Below, piece by piece: positions 24,990 to 35,016 of a stretch of 64,000 nt of DNA. The notes under the pieces are model-generated. The model was not told the DNA's origin. It saw only the letters and a list, made by a program, of their open reading frames with translations, and did not search any database. Made by a program: the position numbers and the translations under genes. How positions within the stretch are numbered: the stretch's first letter is position 1; the number at the start of each line of letters is the position of its first letter. The DNA is from Myxococcota bacterium. GTDB taxonomy: Bacteria > Myxococcota_A > UBA796. The stretch is from the NCBI GenBank assembly GCA_029251165.1, contig JAQXDW010000027.1, forward strand, positions 1-64,000. Reading direction: 5' to 3'.

Positions 24990-27671
24990 CTACCCGGTGT
25001 TCCGCATCCCTGCCGCGATGCCGTTGATCGTGATCATCAGCGCCCGGACCAGTCGCGGATCTTCGCTCGCTCGCACCCGCGCCAGCAGGGAGGCCTGCAT
25101 GAGGTTCAGCGGGTCCACGTAGGGGTTCCGCACTGCGATGGAGCGGGCCAGGACGGGGTGTTCGGCCAGCAGGACCCCCCGGCTCCGCAGCGCAAGGACG
25201 GCCTGTCGGGTCCGAACCAGACGCGTCCGCAGCTCCTCACCGATGGGCCGCAGCTCCTCGGAGACGAGTGCGTCGTCGTAGCGGGCGGCGACCTCTGGAT
25301 CGGCCTTGGCGAGCACCATCTCGATGAGGTCGAGCGTGGTGGAGAAGAACGGCCACTCGGTGTCCATCTCCGAGAGCATCGCCGCGTCGTCTGACAGGCC
25401 CTCCTCCAGCGCTGCGCCGACCCCGAGCCACGCGGGGAGGTTGAGGCGCACCTGGGTCCAGGCGAACACCCACGGGATCGCCCGCAGCGTCTCGATCCCG
25501 CCGCCGCCGCCGCGTCGACGGGCTGGTCGGCTGCCGATGTTCAGCCGCCCCAGCTCGGGCTCCGGGGTGACTGCGCGGAAGTAGGGGACGAAGCGATCGT
25601 CGACGTGCAGGGTGCGGCGGTAGGCCTTCTTGGCGGTGTCCGCGAGCCGATCCATGGCCTCGCGCCACTGTGGCTTTGGGGGATGGGGCGGGTTGAGGGT
25701 CGCCTCCAAGACGGCGGTTGTGTAGAGGTCGAGGGTCCGCATCGCGATACCGGGCAGGCCGAACTTGGCCTGGATGACCTCGCCCTGCTCGGTGACCCGG
25801 AGGGAGCCCTCGACCGCGCCCGGCGGCAGAGAGCGAATCGCAGCATGGGTGGGTCCGCCGCCGCGTCCGACGGTGCCGCCGCGCCCGTGGAACAGCGTGA
25901 GCCGGACCCCGTGGCTGTGGCAGACCTTCACCAGCGCCTCTTGCCCCCGGTACAGCGCCCAGGATGCGGCGAGTCGGCCAGCATCCTTGGCGGAGTCGGA
26001 GTAGCCAATCATGACCTCCTGGTGGTTGTCGTGGACCTCTGAGATCCAGCGGCTGTACCAGGGATTGCTCAGCAACTGGTGCATCGCTGCGCCGGCGCTG
26101 TCGAGGTCGGCGAGGGTCTCGAACAGCGGCACGATCCGCACGGGATCGGCGGCGGCGCCGTAGCGGCGGCGGGCCTCGCGCTGGAGCAGGGCGACCGCGA
26201 GCACGTCGGCGGAGGTGGCGGCCATCGAGATGACGTAGGCGCCCAGGCTGCCCGGACCCTGCTTGGCGATCTCTGCGAAGGTGGCGAGCACGTCGTGGAC
26301 CTCTGCGCTGACCAGCTCGCTGCCCTCCCAGAACACCCGGGGGATCAGCGGACGGCGGCCGCTCAGCTCGCGCACCAGGAAGCCGACTTTCTCGGCGGGT
26401 GACCAGGCCGCGTAGCTGCCCAGGCCGAGGTAGCGGGTGATCGCGTCGATGGCCTCGGTGTGCCGGGCGGCCTCCTGCCGGATGTCCAGGCGCACCAGGG
26501 TCAGCCCGAAGCAGGAGATGCGCCGCAGGATGTCCTGGAGGCGTCCATCGGCGATGACCCCATCGCCGCAGGCACGCAGTGAGCGGTCACACAGCAGGAG
26601 CGGCGCGGCGAGATCGAGGGGGTCGGTGTAGATCTCCGCCTCGGTCGGGGACTGACCGTTGATGAGGGCCTCGACGTGATCCCGGGTGGTGACCAGCCGC
26701 GCCTCGACCTGACGCAGCAGCGCCCGGTAGGGCTCCCAGGCTGCACCGACTTCCTCTCGCAGTTCATCCGAGCAGCGGTTGAGCGAGAGGTCATCCCGCA
26801 GCGTGCGGATCTCTCGGTGGTAGAGGTCTGCGGCCATCCAGCGGGCCAGCCGACAGACGGTGAGGGTGGTCTGCGGGGTGACGTTGGGGTTGCCGTCGCG
26901 GTCGCCGCCCATCCAGGAGCCAAACCGGACGGGCACGGCGTGAAGGGGGAGGCCGCGATCGGTGTGCCGCAGCAGTGCCCGATCGAGCTGACGCAGCCAG
27001 GCGGGAACGGCGTCCCACAGGACCTGCTCGAACCGGACGAGGCCGCCCTTTGCCTCGTCGAGCGGAGTGGGGCGCTCCCGGCGGATCTCGTCGGTCTGCC
27101 AGGCGGTGGTGATCTCGCGCTGGAGGCTCTCCAGAACGTCCCCCAGATCGTCAGGGGTCATGGCCTGTCGATCGATCGTCTCCAGCAGCCCAGCGATGGT
27201 GCGGTGCTTCCGCATCAGCGTCCGCCGGGTGACCTCGGTGGGGTGCGCGGTGAAGACCAGCTCGATCTGCAGGCCGATCACGGTGCTCCACAGGGCATCC
27301 GGCGCGATCCCGGTGGCGGTCAGGGTGGAGAAGCACTCCTCCAGAGAGCCTCGCTGCGGGGGCGCACCCGGCGTGGACAGCCACGCCCGACCCCGGCGGA
27401 TCCGGTGATACTGCTCGGCGATGTTGGCCAGCGAGAGGAAGTGGGCGAAGGCGCGGGCGACGGTGATCGCCTGGTCTTCGGGGAGCGCCTCGAGCTGGGC
27501 TCGGAGGAGCGCGGCGGCCTCGATTCGTCCGGAGCGGGCGCCCTTGGAGAGCACCCGGATTTCCTCGACCTGCTCGAAGAGATCGTCGCCTTCCTGAGCC
27601 CTGAGGGCATCGCCGAGGAGCCGACCGAGGAGCTTGATGTCGCGACGGAGGGGAGCGTGGGGGTCGGTCAT
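24990..27671 (-). CDS. ppc: Phosphoenolpyruvate carboxylase
   Basis: 893 aa, full length. 'LVFTAHPTEVTRRT' contains the catalytic His, 'MIGYSDSAKDAGRLAAS' and 'LFHGRGGTVGRGGGPTHAAI' are the two classical active-site blocks, and the C-terminus 'GIAAGMRNTG' is the conserved end. The enzyme fixes bicarbonate onto PEP to give oxaloacetate and refills the TCA cycle. It is a single-gene unit between a convergent lipoprotein gene and the amidase. Confidence 0.98.
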   Translation of the reverse strand: MTDPHAPLRRDIKLLGRLLGDALRAQEGDDLFEQVEEIRVLSKGARSGRIEAAALLRAQLEALPEDQAITVARAFAHFLSLANIAEQYHRIRRGRAWLSTPGAPPQRGSLEECFSTLTATGIAPDALWSTVIGLQIELVFTAHPTEVTRRTLMRKHRTIAGLLETIDRQAMTPDDLGDVLESLQREITTAWQTDEIRRERPTPLDEAKGGLVRFEQVLWDAVPAWLRQLDRALLRHTDRGLPLHAVPVRFGSWMGGDRDGNPNVTPQTTLTVCRLARWMAADLYHREIRTLRDDLSLNRCSDELREEVGAAWEPYRALLRQVEARLVTTRDHVEALINGQSPTEAEIYTDPLDLAAPLLLCDRSLRACGDGVIADGRLQDILRRISCFGLTLVRLDIRQEAARHTEAIDAITRYLGLGSYAAWSPAEKVGFLVRELSGRRPLIPRVFWEGSELVSAEVHDVLATFAEIAKQGPGSLGAYVISMAATSADVLAVALLQREARRRYGAAADPVRIVPLFETLADLDSAGAAMHQLLSNPWYSRWISEVHDNHQEVMIGYSDSAKDAGRLAASWALYRGQEALVKVCHSHGVRLTLFHGRGGTVGRGGGPTHAAIRSLPPGAVEGSLRVTEQGEVIQAKFGLPGIAMRTLDLYTTAVLEATLNPPHPPKPQWREAMDRLADTAKKAYRRTLHVDDRFVPYFRAVTPEPELGRLNIGSRPARRRGGGGGIETLRAIPWVFAWTQVRLNLPAWLGVGAALEEGLSDDAAMLSEMDTEWPFFSTTLDLIEMVLAKADPEVAARYDDALVSEELRPIGEELRTRLVRTRQAVLALRSRGVLLAEHPVLARSIAVRNPYVDPLNLMQASLLARVRASEDPRLVRALMITINGIAAGMRNTG

Positions 27672-27719
27672 GGGGTGATTGTATTTGAAAGTGCCGGCGC
27701 ACGTCTGGGCCAGCGTGGA

Positions 27720-28541
27720 CTACGGCCCCGTGGCGAAGAAGGCGGCCAGCCCCTCGATCACCGCGCCATGAAACGCTGCGATCACCATGGGCTCTCGGAA
27801 GCGTGTGGCAGAGGCGGGATCCATGGCGTGGTGGGTCTCCAGGATGACCGAGGGCATGGTCGGTCGGCGGAGGAACATGATGCGCTTGCGGGGCTCGTGG
27901 CGGTCGACGAACACCCCCGGTATGTCATCGGGACCGTACAAGCCGACGTACTCACCGCCGTCATAGGGGTGGAATCCGGCGGCAGCCATCGCGGCAGACA
28001 GGGCTCGGGCGAGGGCCTGTCGCTGATCGCTCAGCGCGCCCTCGTCGGACCACAGGACGCTGAAGCCGGGGGTGTCGGTGCTCTGGTAGCAGGACTGCCC
28101 GGCGGCGGGGTGCCAGGGGGTGAGGGCGCCGCGAGAGTCGGAGTGCAGGCTGACGAACACCTCCGCGCCCCAGGCGGTCGCGTCGCGAAGCCGGCTTCGG
28201 TAGGACACCGACTCGCCGGGCTGGCGGGACTGTCGGACGGTGAAGTGCCCGGTGGCCTCCAGCGCCTCCGCCAGCGGACCGGCCAGCGCGACCATCACAT
28301 CTGCCTCGGACTCGCAGTACGCCGAGGTGTTGCCGGTGTTGCGGCCGGAGCCGTGGCCGGCGTCGAGGTAGACCTTTCGGATCCCGAAGTCGACGGGAAA
28401 GTCGACCGGGGTGGCGGTCAGTCGGGCGTCGGGATCGGGCCACTGTGGGGAGGTGAGGGAGACCTCCAGCGCAGCGGAGACGGGGGAGAGGTCGACGTCG
28501 ATCTCGGTCGGCGACTGACAGGCGAGCAGGAGGCTAATCAA
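27720..28541 (-). CDS. N-acetylmuramoyl-L-alanine amidase-like lipoprotein (Amidase_3)
   Basis: About 273 aa if it starts at TTG 28541, giving 'LISLLLAC', a short lipoprotein signal that overlaps the preceding gene by 8 bp. The zinc amidase pattern is visible: 'VYLDAGHGSG' (first His), 'NTSAYCESEADVM' (Glu region), 'VFVSLHSDSR' (second His) and 'MPSVILETHHAMD' (catalytic Glu). It cleaves the bond between muramic acid and the stem peptide. A Cys pair may stabilise the insertion near 'SCYQSTDTPG'. It is cotranscribed with the ASST-like lipoprotein. Confidence 0.85.
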   Translation of the reverse strand: MISLLLACQSPTEIDVDLSPVSAALEVSLTSPQWPDPDARLTATPVDFPVDFGIRKVYLDAGHGSGRNTGNTSAYCESEADVMVALAGPLAEALEATGHFTVRQSRQPGESVSYRSRLRDATAWGAEVFVSLHSDSRGALTPWHPAAGQSCYQSTDTPGFSVLWSDEGALSDQRQALARALSAAMAAAGFHPYDGGEYVGLYGPDDIPGVFVDRHEPRKRIMFLRRPTMPSVILETHHAMDPASATRFREPMVIAAFHGAVIEGLAAFFATGP

Positions 28542-29790
28542 CGGCGGTTCCCAGCACGTCGTCGAGCAGGGTGACGTTGCCAAACCAGCTGCCCAGCCCC
28601 GCCTCCAGCTGCCATGCGATCTCGCCGTCGGGGGTGACCTCGCGCAGCAGGCCCTTGCCGCCGAAGCCGACGAGGGTGTTGCCGTTGTCCAGGCGGCGGG
28701 CCTGTCCGAGGAAGCCAGACAGCGGCCCGGCGACCGACCACACCTCCGTCAGGCCGTCGTCTCCGATGGCGTACTCGCGCGCGACGGTGGCGTCGGGCTC
28801 ATGGCTGACGAGGAGGAGGGTGCCGTCGGGGGTGAGGTTGGCGTCGTGCTGGAAGTGCCATGGGGTGCCGTCGATGACATCGTCGGGGCGGTAGGTGGCA
28901 GCGACCGCCCCGGCCGCCGTGACGTCGTAGACCGCGTCGAGGTGGCCCAGAGAGAGCAGGAACCCGCCGTTGATGGCCTGGAGGGCGTTGGCGTGACTCC
29001 AGTCGTAGCCGAGCTCGTAGAAGCCCTGATCGGTGCCGGTGTCGAGCTCGGGCTCTGCGGCATCCCAGATCGAGAACACCTCACCGTCGGTGGTCAGGAT
29101 TCGGTCGCCGACCACGTCGAGGGTCTCACCGGAGTCGGGGTCGCTCCAGGCGCGGATGTCCAGCGCCGGCCACGCCAGCCCGCCATCCGCCAGCGGCGCG
29201 AAGACGTGGTGTCCCCACTCCGTCCGGATCTCCTCGCCGGGCTCGCCGAGCAGCGTGGTCGCCGCGACCGCGCCGATGTCTTCGATGCGCTCCTGATCGT
29301 AGCGGTTGTACAGGATCGTGCCGGAGACGAGGTGGGCATCGGAGGTGAGGGCGTCGTCGTCGATGATCCGGTGCCACCGAAACCGCCCCTGCCGATCGAT
29401 GATGAACACCGCTGAGGTCGCCCCCATCAGGGTGCCCAGCAGCAGCACGGCGTCGTCCATCGCCGCGTTGTCGGCACGGGTGACGGACAGCTCGGGGAGC
29501 TGCGGCGGGAGGTTGTCGGTGGTGAATGCCCCGACGCAGCGCCGGCCGCTGTCGGGGATGAGGCTGTAGCGGGCCTCGGAGAGCGGGGGGAGGCCGTTGA
29601 GGGTGATGGTGAGGTCGTCGCCGTCTCGGATCATCGCGTGGCTGCCGGCAGGTGCCCCGTCGAGGGTGAGATCGAGGGTTGCGCCTCCGGCGGGGTGGGG
29701 AATGCGGAGGGCGACCTGATGAAGGGTCGGACCAGGCGTGCGGGTGGCGTCGCAGTCTCCCTGGCAGCCCAGCGCGAGGAGCAGGAGCAT
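28534..29790 (-). CDS. Arylsulfotransferase-like (ASST) lipoprotein, copy 2
   Basis: 418 aa from 'MLLLLALGC', a very short lipoprotein signal; the 988-aa ORF in the track adds an antisense shadow and is rejected. It is a paralogue of the protein at 12914-14185: 'LLGTLMGATSAVFIIDRQGRFRWHR', 'WGHHVFAPLADG', 'DWSHANALQ', 'WHFQHDANL' and 'GQARRLDNGNTLVGFGGKG'. As in copy 1, the active-site His and H-x-N remain while the conserved Arg is Gly ('LSLGHLDA'). A 252-bp gap separates it from the divergent giant gene. Confidence 0.8.
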   Translation of the reverse strand: MLLLLALGCQGDCDATRTPGPTLHQVALRIPHPAGGATLDLTLDGAPAGSHAMIRDGDDLTITLNGLPPLSEARYSLIPDSGRRCVGAFTTDNLPPQLPELSVTRADNAAMDDAVLLLGTLMGATSAVFIIDRQGRFRWHRIIDDDALTSDAHLVSGTILYNRYDQERIEDIGAVAATTLLGEPGEEIRTEWGHHVFAPLADGGLAWPALDIRAWSDPDSGETLDVVGDRILTTDGEVFSIWDAAEPELDTGTDQGFYELGYDWSHANALQAINGGFLLSLGHLDAVYDVTAAGAVAATYRPDDVIDGTPWHFQHDANLTPDGTLLLVSHEPDATVAREYAIGDDGLTEVWSVAGPLSGFLGQARRLDNGNTLVGFGGKGLLREVTPDGEIAWQLEAGLGSWFGNVTLLDDVLGTAVD

Positions 29791-30042
29791 GACTATGCCC
29801 GGTCGGACGGGCGCAGGACACCGAGCCGCTCGGTGCTGATCGGGCCTGATGTGCGGAGCGAGCGACCGGTGGGGGGAGGGAGCATCCCCCACAGAATAGC
29901 CGGTGTGTCTGCGCTGGCTACTGTGGCACGAAGGCATTCCCCGAGCACCTGTGGACGTCGCGCACGGTCTCGCAGCGGATGACCAGGAGTCTACGGTCAT
30001 CCCGATGTGTCGTGCTCGGTTATCCTCTACCGAGGTCTGACC

Positions 30043-33000
30043 ATGCTCCTCCTCTTCTCGATTGCAGCCGCCGCAGACTCGCTGGTCCCGGACACCCTCC
30101 CGGCCAGCGGTGCCCACCACGCAGACATCACTGTCGATGCCTTCGGCCGCTACAGCCTGATCGCCCAGAGCACCGAGGGGGTCGCCCTTCAGCTCGTCGA
30201 TCGCATGGCGGGTCCTGGTGTGCGCAGCGGGCTCGCGGGGGTCCGGGATGGTCGCATCGATGCCTTCCTCAGCCGCGGCGAGTACCGGATCCTCACGGAC
30301 GGTGCGCCGGCTGCAGACAGCGCGGTTCACCTCATCCTGCGCCGGTTCGAGGAGCTCAACCCGGATCCGCTCTCCCTGACCGATGCCCGCACGGTCTCCT
30401 CGACCATGGGGGACTTTCAGCAGCGTTCCTACTGGATGCAGATCGACGACCGTCAGCAGGTCGACCTTGAGGCTGCTGGCCGCCACCTCGAAGATCTGAG
30501 GCTGTGGCGAGAGGGCGCCTGGCTCGTCGATGCGGATCCCCGCTGCGAGACGGTCCGCCCCCGGGTCGGCCAGCCGATGACCGACTGCACCCTCTCGCTG
30601 GCCCTGGAGCCGGGCCTGTATCGGGTGACGGCATACGGCGGTCCGGGGCTGCCGTGGGCACAGGACGACGGCAGCGCTCCCCTGATCGTGCGCCGTGGAA
30701 TTCCGCACCTCGGCGCGGTCGGACAGCTCCAGACGGAGCTCAGCGCGCTGGGTATCGATCGCTGGCGAGTGAGGGCATCCTGGGTGCAGCTTGCCCTGCC
30801 CGAGCCGGAGGCTGCCCAGCTCGCGGTCCGCAGCGCCAGCGGCGATCCCTACCGCTCCGGCGGGACCACCCGGGAGATCACCCTGCGGTCGGAGCGGCCG
30901 GTCGCCTCCGCGCGTCTTCGGGGCAGCGGGGAGCAGATCGTCACCGTCCGGGGCACTGCTGGTCAGCCCTACCGCCTCCAGCACTTCACCCCGGTCACCT
31001 CGCCCGCGACCCTCACCCCCGCCGACGCGCCGGTCTGGGTCTCCACCATCCACAGCGGCATCCCTGGCGACAACATCGACGCAACCGGCCTCGTCCTGCG
31101 GCAGCACCGCGACGACGGGGTCACGGTCGCGGCGCTTGGCGCGGTCGCCTTGTCCGGCGCAGCCCGGTACGAGCGCCGCTTCAACCTCGCCGGCACCGCC
31201 AGCCTGCTGCTGGAGGTTCGGGAGGTCGGATCGTGGGGCTTCAGCACGCGCGGGCTGGACACCGAGCTGCGGCTGGTTCCGGTCATCCTCGACGGCAGCG
31301 GCGACACGCCAGAGCCGCTCACGCTGGCGTCCGGGGATGCTGTTGCGCTCAACCCGGGCTTCTACCGGCTCACCCTCAGCCCCCGAGCACGCGGGATCCT
31401 CGACCTCTCGATTCGACCAGAAGCCAGCACTGGTCCGGTCCTGCCGATCATCCCGAGCCTCCAATTCCCGTCGGTGAGCCTCGACAAGGCGGGGCGCCAC
31501 ACCGTCCGGTTTGAGTCGCAGCCGGGCGTGTCGGTCGGGGTCATTCAGCGGGCGCTGCCCCTGGACCTCACCGAGCCGCTGCCCCTGAGCCTCGCGCCAG
31601 GCCAGTCCATCACCCTGTCGGCCGCATTCACCGAAGCTGGAACCCTCTCAGCCCGCAGCGAGGAGCCGCTGACGATGTGGCTGGATGGCTGGGAAGCCGA
31701 CGCCGCCGGAGCCTCGGTCACGCCGGGAGAGAAGCAGGTGCGGGTGGTCAACAACGGCGCCGGGGTCGCGCTGATCACCCTTCGGCACACTCCGCTCTCC
31801 ACTGTCGGTGGTCTTCCTCGGATGTCGCTGTCGGAGATGCCCGAGCTTCCCCAGCTGGCTGCGGGGCGGCCGCTGGCCTTCGATCTGTCTGCCGGTCAGC
31901 GCGTGACCGCGTCTGTGACCGTCGATGTGCCGGGGCTGTATGTGCTGGAGTCCACCGGGCTGCTGGCGCTGTCCGGCACCCTCCGCACCCAGACCCAGCC
32001 GCGCCTCGACAGCGCCACGGCAAACGGCGCGGGTCGGAATTTCCGCATCGAGCAGTACCTCCGTGAGGGGGAGTACCAGGTCACCACGACCACCCAGGGG
32101 CGCTCCGCAGGGCACCTCGGCATGGCGCTGACCGCAGCGACGATGCACGACGGCGGCACCATCGCTCCAGGCATCGATGGGCGCATCCGGCTTGAGGCGG
32201 GCGAGGGGGTGGTCTACCAGCTGCGCATCGCCGAGGCCGGCACCTATCACGTCGCCGCCTCCCGAGAGGGGCAGACCCCGCGCTGTCGGCTGGAGTCTGC
32301 GGACGGCTGGCCCCTGCGCACGCCGGGCATCGCGGCACGCTTCTCTCAGCACTTCGAGCCCGGGGAGTATCGGCTGACCGTGCTGCCTGGCGCCGTCGAG
32401 GGGCGGCTGGTGACCACCGTCACGGCCCCGACCACCGCCACCCACCGGGTCGGACACGGACCCCACCCCCTGTCCCTGGACGCCGCCATCACCGCCACCT
32501 GGCTGGAGCCACGGGTCGAGGATGGGCAGACCCCGGCGCGCACACCGGATCGCTGGACCTTCTCCCTCACCGCGCCGGTCGAGGCCACCATCTCGCTGAG
32601 CGCGGGCATGTCCGGGACCCTGTGGGCTGGCGAGCAGGCGGTCCTGGCGACCGAGCCGGACCGACGCTGGAGCGGCACCCTCCCTGCTGGGGACTACCAC
32701 CTGGATGTGCGCAGCGCCCGGCGCAACCACGGCATCTCCTACACCCTCGCGGTGCGCGCGGTGGAGCTGACCGCCGGTCGCAGTCGGTCCTGCACGGCCC
32801 CCTGCAGCATCCCGCTCTCGGTGGGCGGCTCCGGTCTGGTCGAGCTCTCCTCTGTCGGCCACGCGGATGTGCGCGCCCGACTCTACGACGCCGATGGTGT
32901 GCTGCTCGCTCGGGGAGACGACCGGCCCGGTGGCTGGAACTTCCAGCTCCTCACCCGCCTCTCCCCGGGAACATACCGCCTCCAGATCGATCCGGTCGGC

Positions 33001-35016
33001 GCGGCATCGGCGCCGGTCTCCGTGACCTTTCGCCAACCCGATGAGCCCGCTGAGCCGGTCCTGGTTGCGCCGGGGCAGACCACCGTGCTCCCCGGCATCG
33101 ATGCGGTGATCGTTCCGCTCGATGTGCCGACCGACGGCGTGGTGGTGGCTGGCGCGGCCGCAGCGGAGAGCGTCGGGGTGGCGGTGGAGCGGCTGGCAGA
33201 CGGGATCTGGCAGGTGCTCGGAGAGTCGGTCGGCGCGGATCCAACGGTCGCCGTTCCAGCGGTGCCCGGCTCGGAGCACCGCCTGCGGATCTGGACTCCT
33301 GACCACCGCGGAGAGTCGGTGAGCGTGAAGGTCGACGCCGCCCGTCCGGGCCGAGACGCCGAGGGGCGGCTGGATCGCGGTGTGGTGCTCACGGATCTCG
33401 GCGGAGTCGGGGTCGCGGCGGTGAAGCTGCGGCAGCCCGGTGTGTTTGTGTTCGTCGAGCCGGTCACCATCTGCGCGCAGCCCGGCGCTCCCTGCGCGGT
33501 CGAGGCGGGCACGGTGGTGCTGCCAGCCGGCATCCTCACCCTGATCGGGGCGCCTGGTCAGGTGGTCACTGCTCCGCGTGCGGCGCTGTCTGGCGATGCC
33601 TGGCGACGCATCGTCGTTCACGACACTCCTGCGCGCTGGCCGCTTCCCCGTGGCAGCGGCGCGACCCTGGTCATCGCCCGGGCCAACGCCGGTCAGCCCG
33701 GGCTCTCCCTCGATGGAGCCGCCGCTGCGGTCAGTCCCCAGGCCACGGCTGCCGTCAGCCTCGATGCCGCCGCGCCGGTCCTCACGGTCTGGTCCGGCGA
33801 TGGCGACGGCGTCATCGCCCGCCTTCGATCGTGGCGGTTTGACCTTCCCCGCGCAGCGATGCTGCCTTGGGGTGCCTCAGACCTGTCTGTCGCTGCTGGT
33901 GCGGCTGCCCGCTACGCCCTGCCTGGTGAGCCCGGCGCGCTGCGGCTGTCGCTGGAGGCCGGTGTGGTGGCTGCGATCCGCGATGCCAGCGGCACAGTCC
34001 ACGTCCGCCACGCCGACGGCGCGGCCCTGGAGACCCTCCTGTGGGGGGCAATCTCCGAGGTCGTCCTGCTCAACCCCACCGACGGTGCGCTCGCCGGCCG
34101 CCTGGAGCTGCTCGCCAGCCGCCACACTGACCCCGTCCTCACCACCGCCAGCCCCCTGGAGCGTCAGGACAGCCGGGCGGGACACCTCCAGGTCACGGTG
34201 CCGGAGGCGGACGGCATCGTGATGCTTCGCGGCGCGATCCGTGCCGCCACCTGGATCGGCAACGACGGCACCATCGCGCCGATCTCTGGCAGTCAGCGAG
34301 CCATCTCTGGCGGGGGCATCCTCGACCTCCACACCGCGCCGGGCACTGTTGTCGCCTGGCTGACCGGTCCAGACGGTGATGGGCTGTGGGGGCTCGGTCA
34401 GGCGGTCTCTGCGACGCCGCTGCCGCTGCCGGCGTCGGTCCCGCTGTCCGGCGCCTTCCAGGGCTACACCATGCAGGTCGACGCCGCCGGCCTCCTCCGC
34501 CTCAGCCTCGACATTCCCGCAGTCCTCGCCCTGCACCCGGAGCGTGGTCCGTCGCAGACCTGGCTGCTGGCCGAGGGCGGCGCGGCGACGACCTGGTCCG
34601 GTCCCGGTGCAGTGACTGTCCTGGTCCGCCCACTCGGAGCGGGAGCGCTGTCTGGCAACCTCACGGCTCGGCTCGATTCTCCGGTGCCGGTCGGCGAGGG
34701 GCTCGGTCCTGCGGTGGTGCTCTCGGCGGGTGAGGAGCGGTGGTTCTCGTTTACGGTGCCGACCGACCGCGCGGTCGGGGCTGGGGTCCGCTCGGACTCT
34801 GACCGGGTCAGCGCCCGGCTCCTCGACGCCGACGGGGAGCAGGTTGATGCCGGCACGGTGATGCTCTCCGAGCTGCCCGCTGGCGACTATCTGCTCGCCC
34901 TCTCTCTGCCCCCTGACGCTGCTCCGGCCCGTGCCCGACCGGTGCTCGCGGGTCTGATCCTACCAGACACCGGTCCCCCCGATGAGGTCGTCCGGCGCTA
35001 CATGGAGGCGCCATGA
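30043..35016 (+). CDS. Giant secreted beta-module protein coupled to alpha-2-macroglobulin
   Basis: 1657 aa from 'MLLLFSIAAAADS', a signal peptide without basic residues. I recognise no named family. The chain is almost all predicted beta and contains about ten copies of a module ending in 'L.PG.YRL.V' strands (e.g. 'FLSRGEYRILTDG', 'LEPGLYRVTAYG', 'LNPGFYRLTLS', 'FEPGEYRLTVLPG', 'LPAGDYHLDVRS', 'LSPGTYRLQIDPVG', 'LPAGDYLLALSLP'). This resembles pre-peptidase C-terminal (PPC)-like beta-sandwiches in tandem. Cys are few and come in close pairs ('CTAPC', 'CAQPGAPC'). The stop overlaps the A2M start as ATGA, so the two proteins are made together and probably work together in the periplasm. Confidence 0.85.
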   Translation: MLLLFSIAAAADSLVPDTLPASGAHHADITVDAFGRYSLIAQSTEGVALQLVDRMAGPGVRSGLAGVRDGRIDAFLSRGEYRILTDGAPAADSAVHLILRRFEELNPDPLSLTDARTVSSTMGDFQQRSYWMQIDDRQQVDLEAAGRHLEDLRLWREGAWLVDADPRCETVRPRVGQPMTDCTLSLALEPGLYRVTAYGGPGLPWAQDDGSAPLIVRRGIPHLGAVGQLQTELSALGIDRWRVRASWVQLALPEPEAAQLAVRSASGDPYRSGGTTREITLRSERPVASARLRGSGEQIVTVRGTAGQPYRLQHFTPVTSPATLTPADAPVWVSTIHSGIPGDNIDATGLVLRQHRDDGVTVAALGAVALSGAARYERRFNLAGTASLLLEVREVGSWGFSTRGLDTELRLVPVILDGSGDTPEPLTLASGDAVALNPGFYRLTLSPRARGILDLSIRPEASTGPVLPIIPSLQFPSVSLDKAGRHTVRFESQPGVSVGVIQRALPLDLTEPLPLSLAPGQSITLSAAFTEAGTLSARSEEPLTMWLDGWEADAAGASVTPGEKQVRVVNNGAGVALITLRHTPLSTVGGLPRMSLSEMPELPQLAAGRPLAFDLSAGQRVTASVTVDVPGLYVLESTGLLALSGTLRTQTQPRLDSATANGAGRNFRIEQYLREGEYQVTTTTQGRSAGHLGMALTAATMHDGGTIAPGIDGRIRLEAGEGVVYQLRIAEAGTYHVAASREGQTPRCRLESADGWPLRTPGIAARFSQHFEPGEYRLTVLPGAVEGRLVTTVTAPTTATHRVGHGPHPLSLDAAITATWLEPRVEDGQTPARTPDRWTFSLTAPVEATISLSAGMSGTLWAGEQAVLATEPDRRWSGTLPAGDYHLDVRSARRNHGISYTLAVRAVELTAGRSRSCTAPCSIPLSVGGSGLVELSSVGHADVRARLYDADGVLLARGDDRPGGWNFQLLTRLSPGTYRLQIDPVGAASAPVSVTFRQPDEPAEPVLVAPGQTTVLPGIDAVIVPLDVPTDGVVVAGAAAAESVGVAVERLADGIWQVLGESVGADPTVAVPAVPGSEHRLRIWTPDHRGESVSVKVDAARPGRDAEGRLDRGVVLTDLGGVGVAAVKLRQPGVFVFVEPVTICAQPGAPCAVEAGTVVLPAGILTLIGAPGQVVTAPRAALSGDAWRRIVVHDTPARWPLPRGSGATLVIARANAGQPGLSLDGAAAAVSPQATAAVSLDAAAPVLTVWSGDGDGVIARLRSWRFDLPRAAMLPWGASDLSVAAGAAARYALPGEPGALRLSLEAGVVAAIRDASGTVHVRHADGAALETLLWGAISEVVLLNPTDGALAGRLELLASRHTDPVLTTASPLERQDSRAGHLQVTVPEADGIVMLRGAIRAATWIGNDGTIAPISGSQRAISGGGILDLHTAPGTVVAWLTGPDGDGLWGLGQAVSATPLPLPASVPLSGAFQGYTMQVDAAGLLRLSLDIPAVLALHPERGPSQTWLLAEGGAATTWSGPGAVTVLVRPLGAGALSGNLTARLDSPVPVGEGLGPAVVLSAGEERWFSFTVPTDRAVGAGVRSDSDRVSARLLDADGEQVDAGTVMLSELPAGDYLLALSLPPDAAPARARPVLAGLILPDTGPPDEVVRRYMEAP

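Noticed and set aside
29791-31500. Upstream part of the 988-aa minus-strand ORF
   Set aside because: It is antisense to the giant beta-module gene; the real ASST-like protein begins at its lipoprotein signal 'MLLLLALGC'.
31648-33621. 657-aa minus-strand ORF
   Set aside because: Antisense to the giant gene, with composition typical of high-GC shadows.
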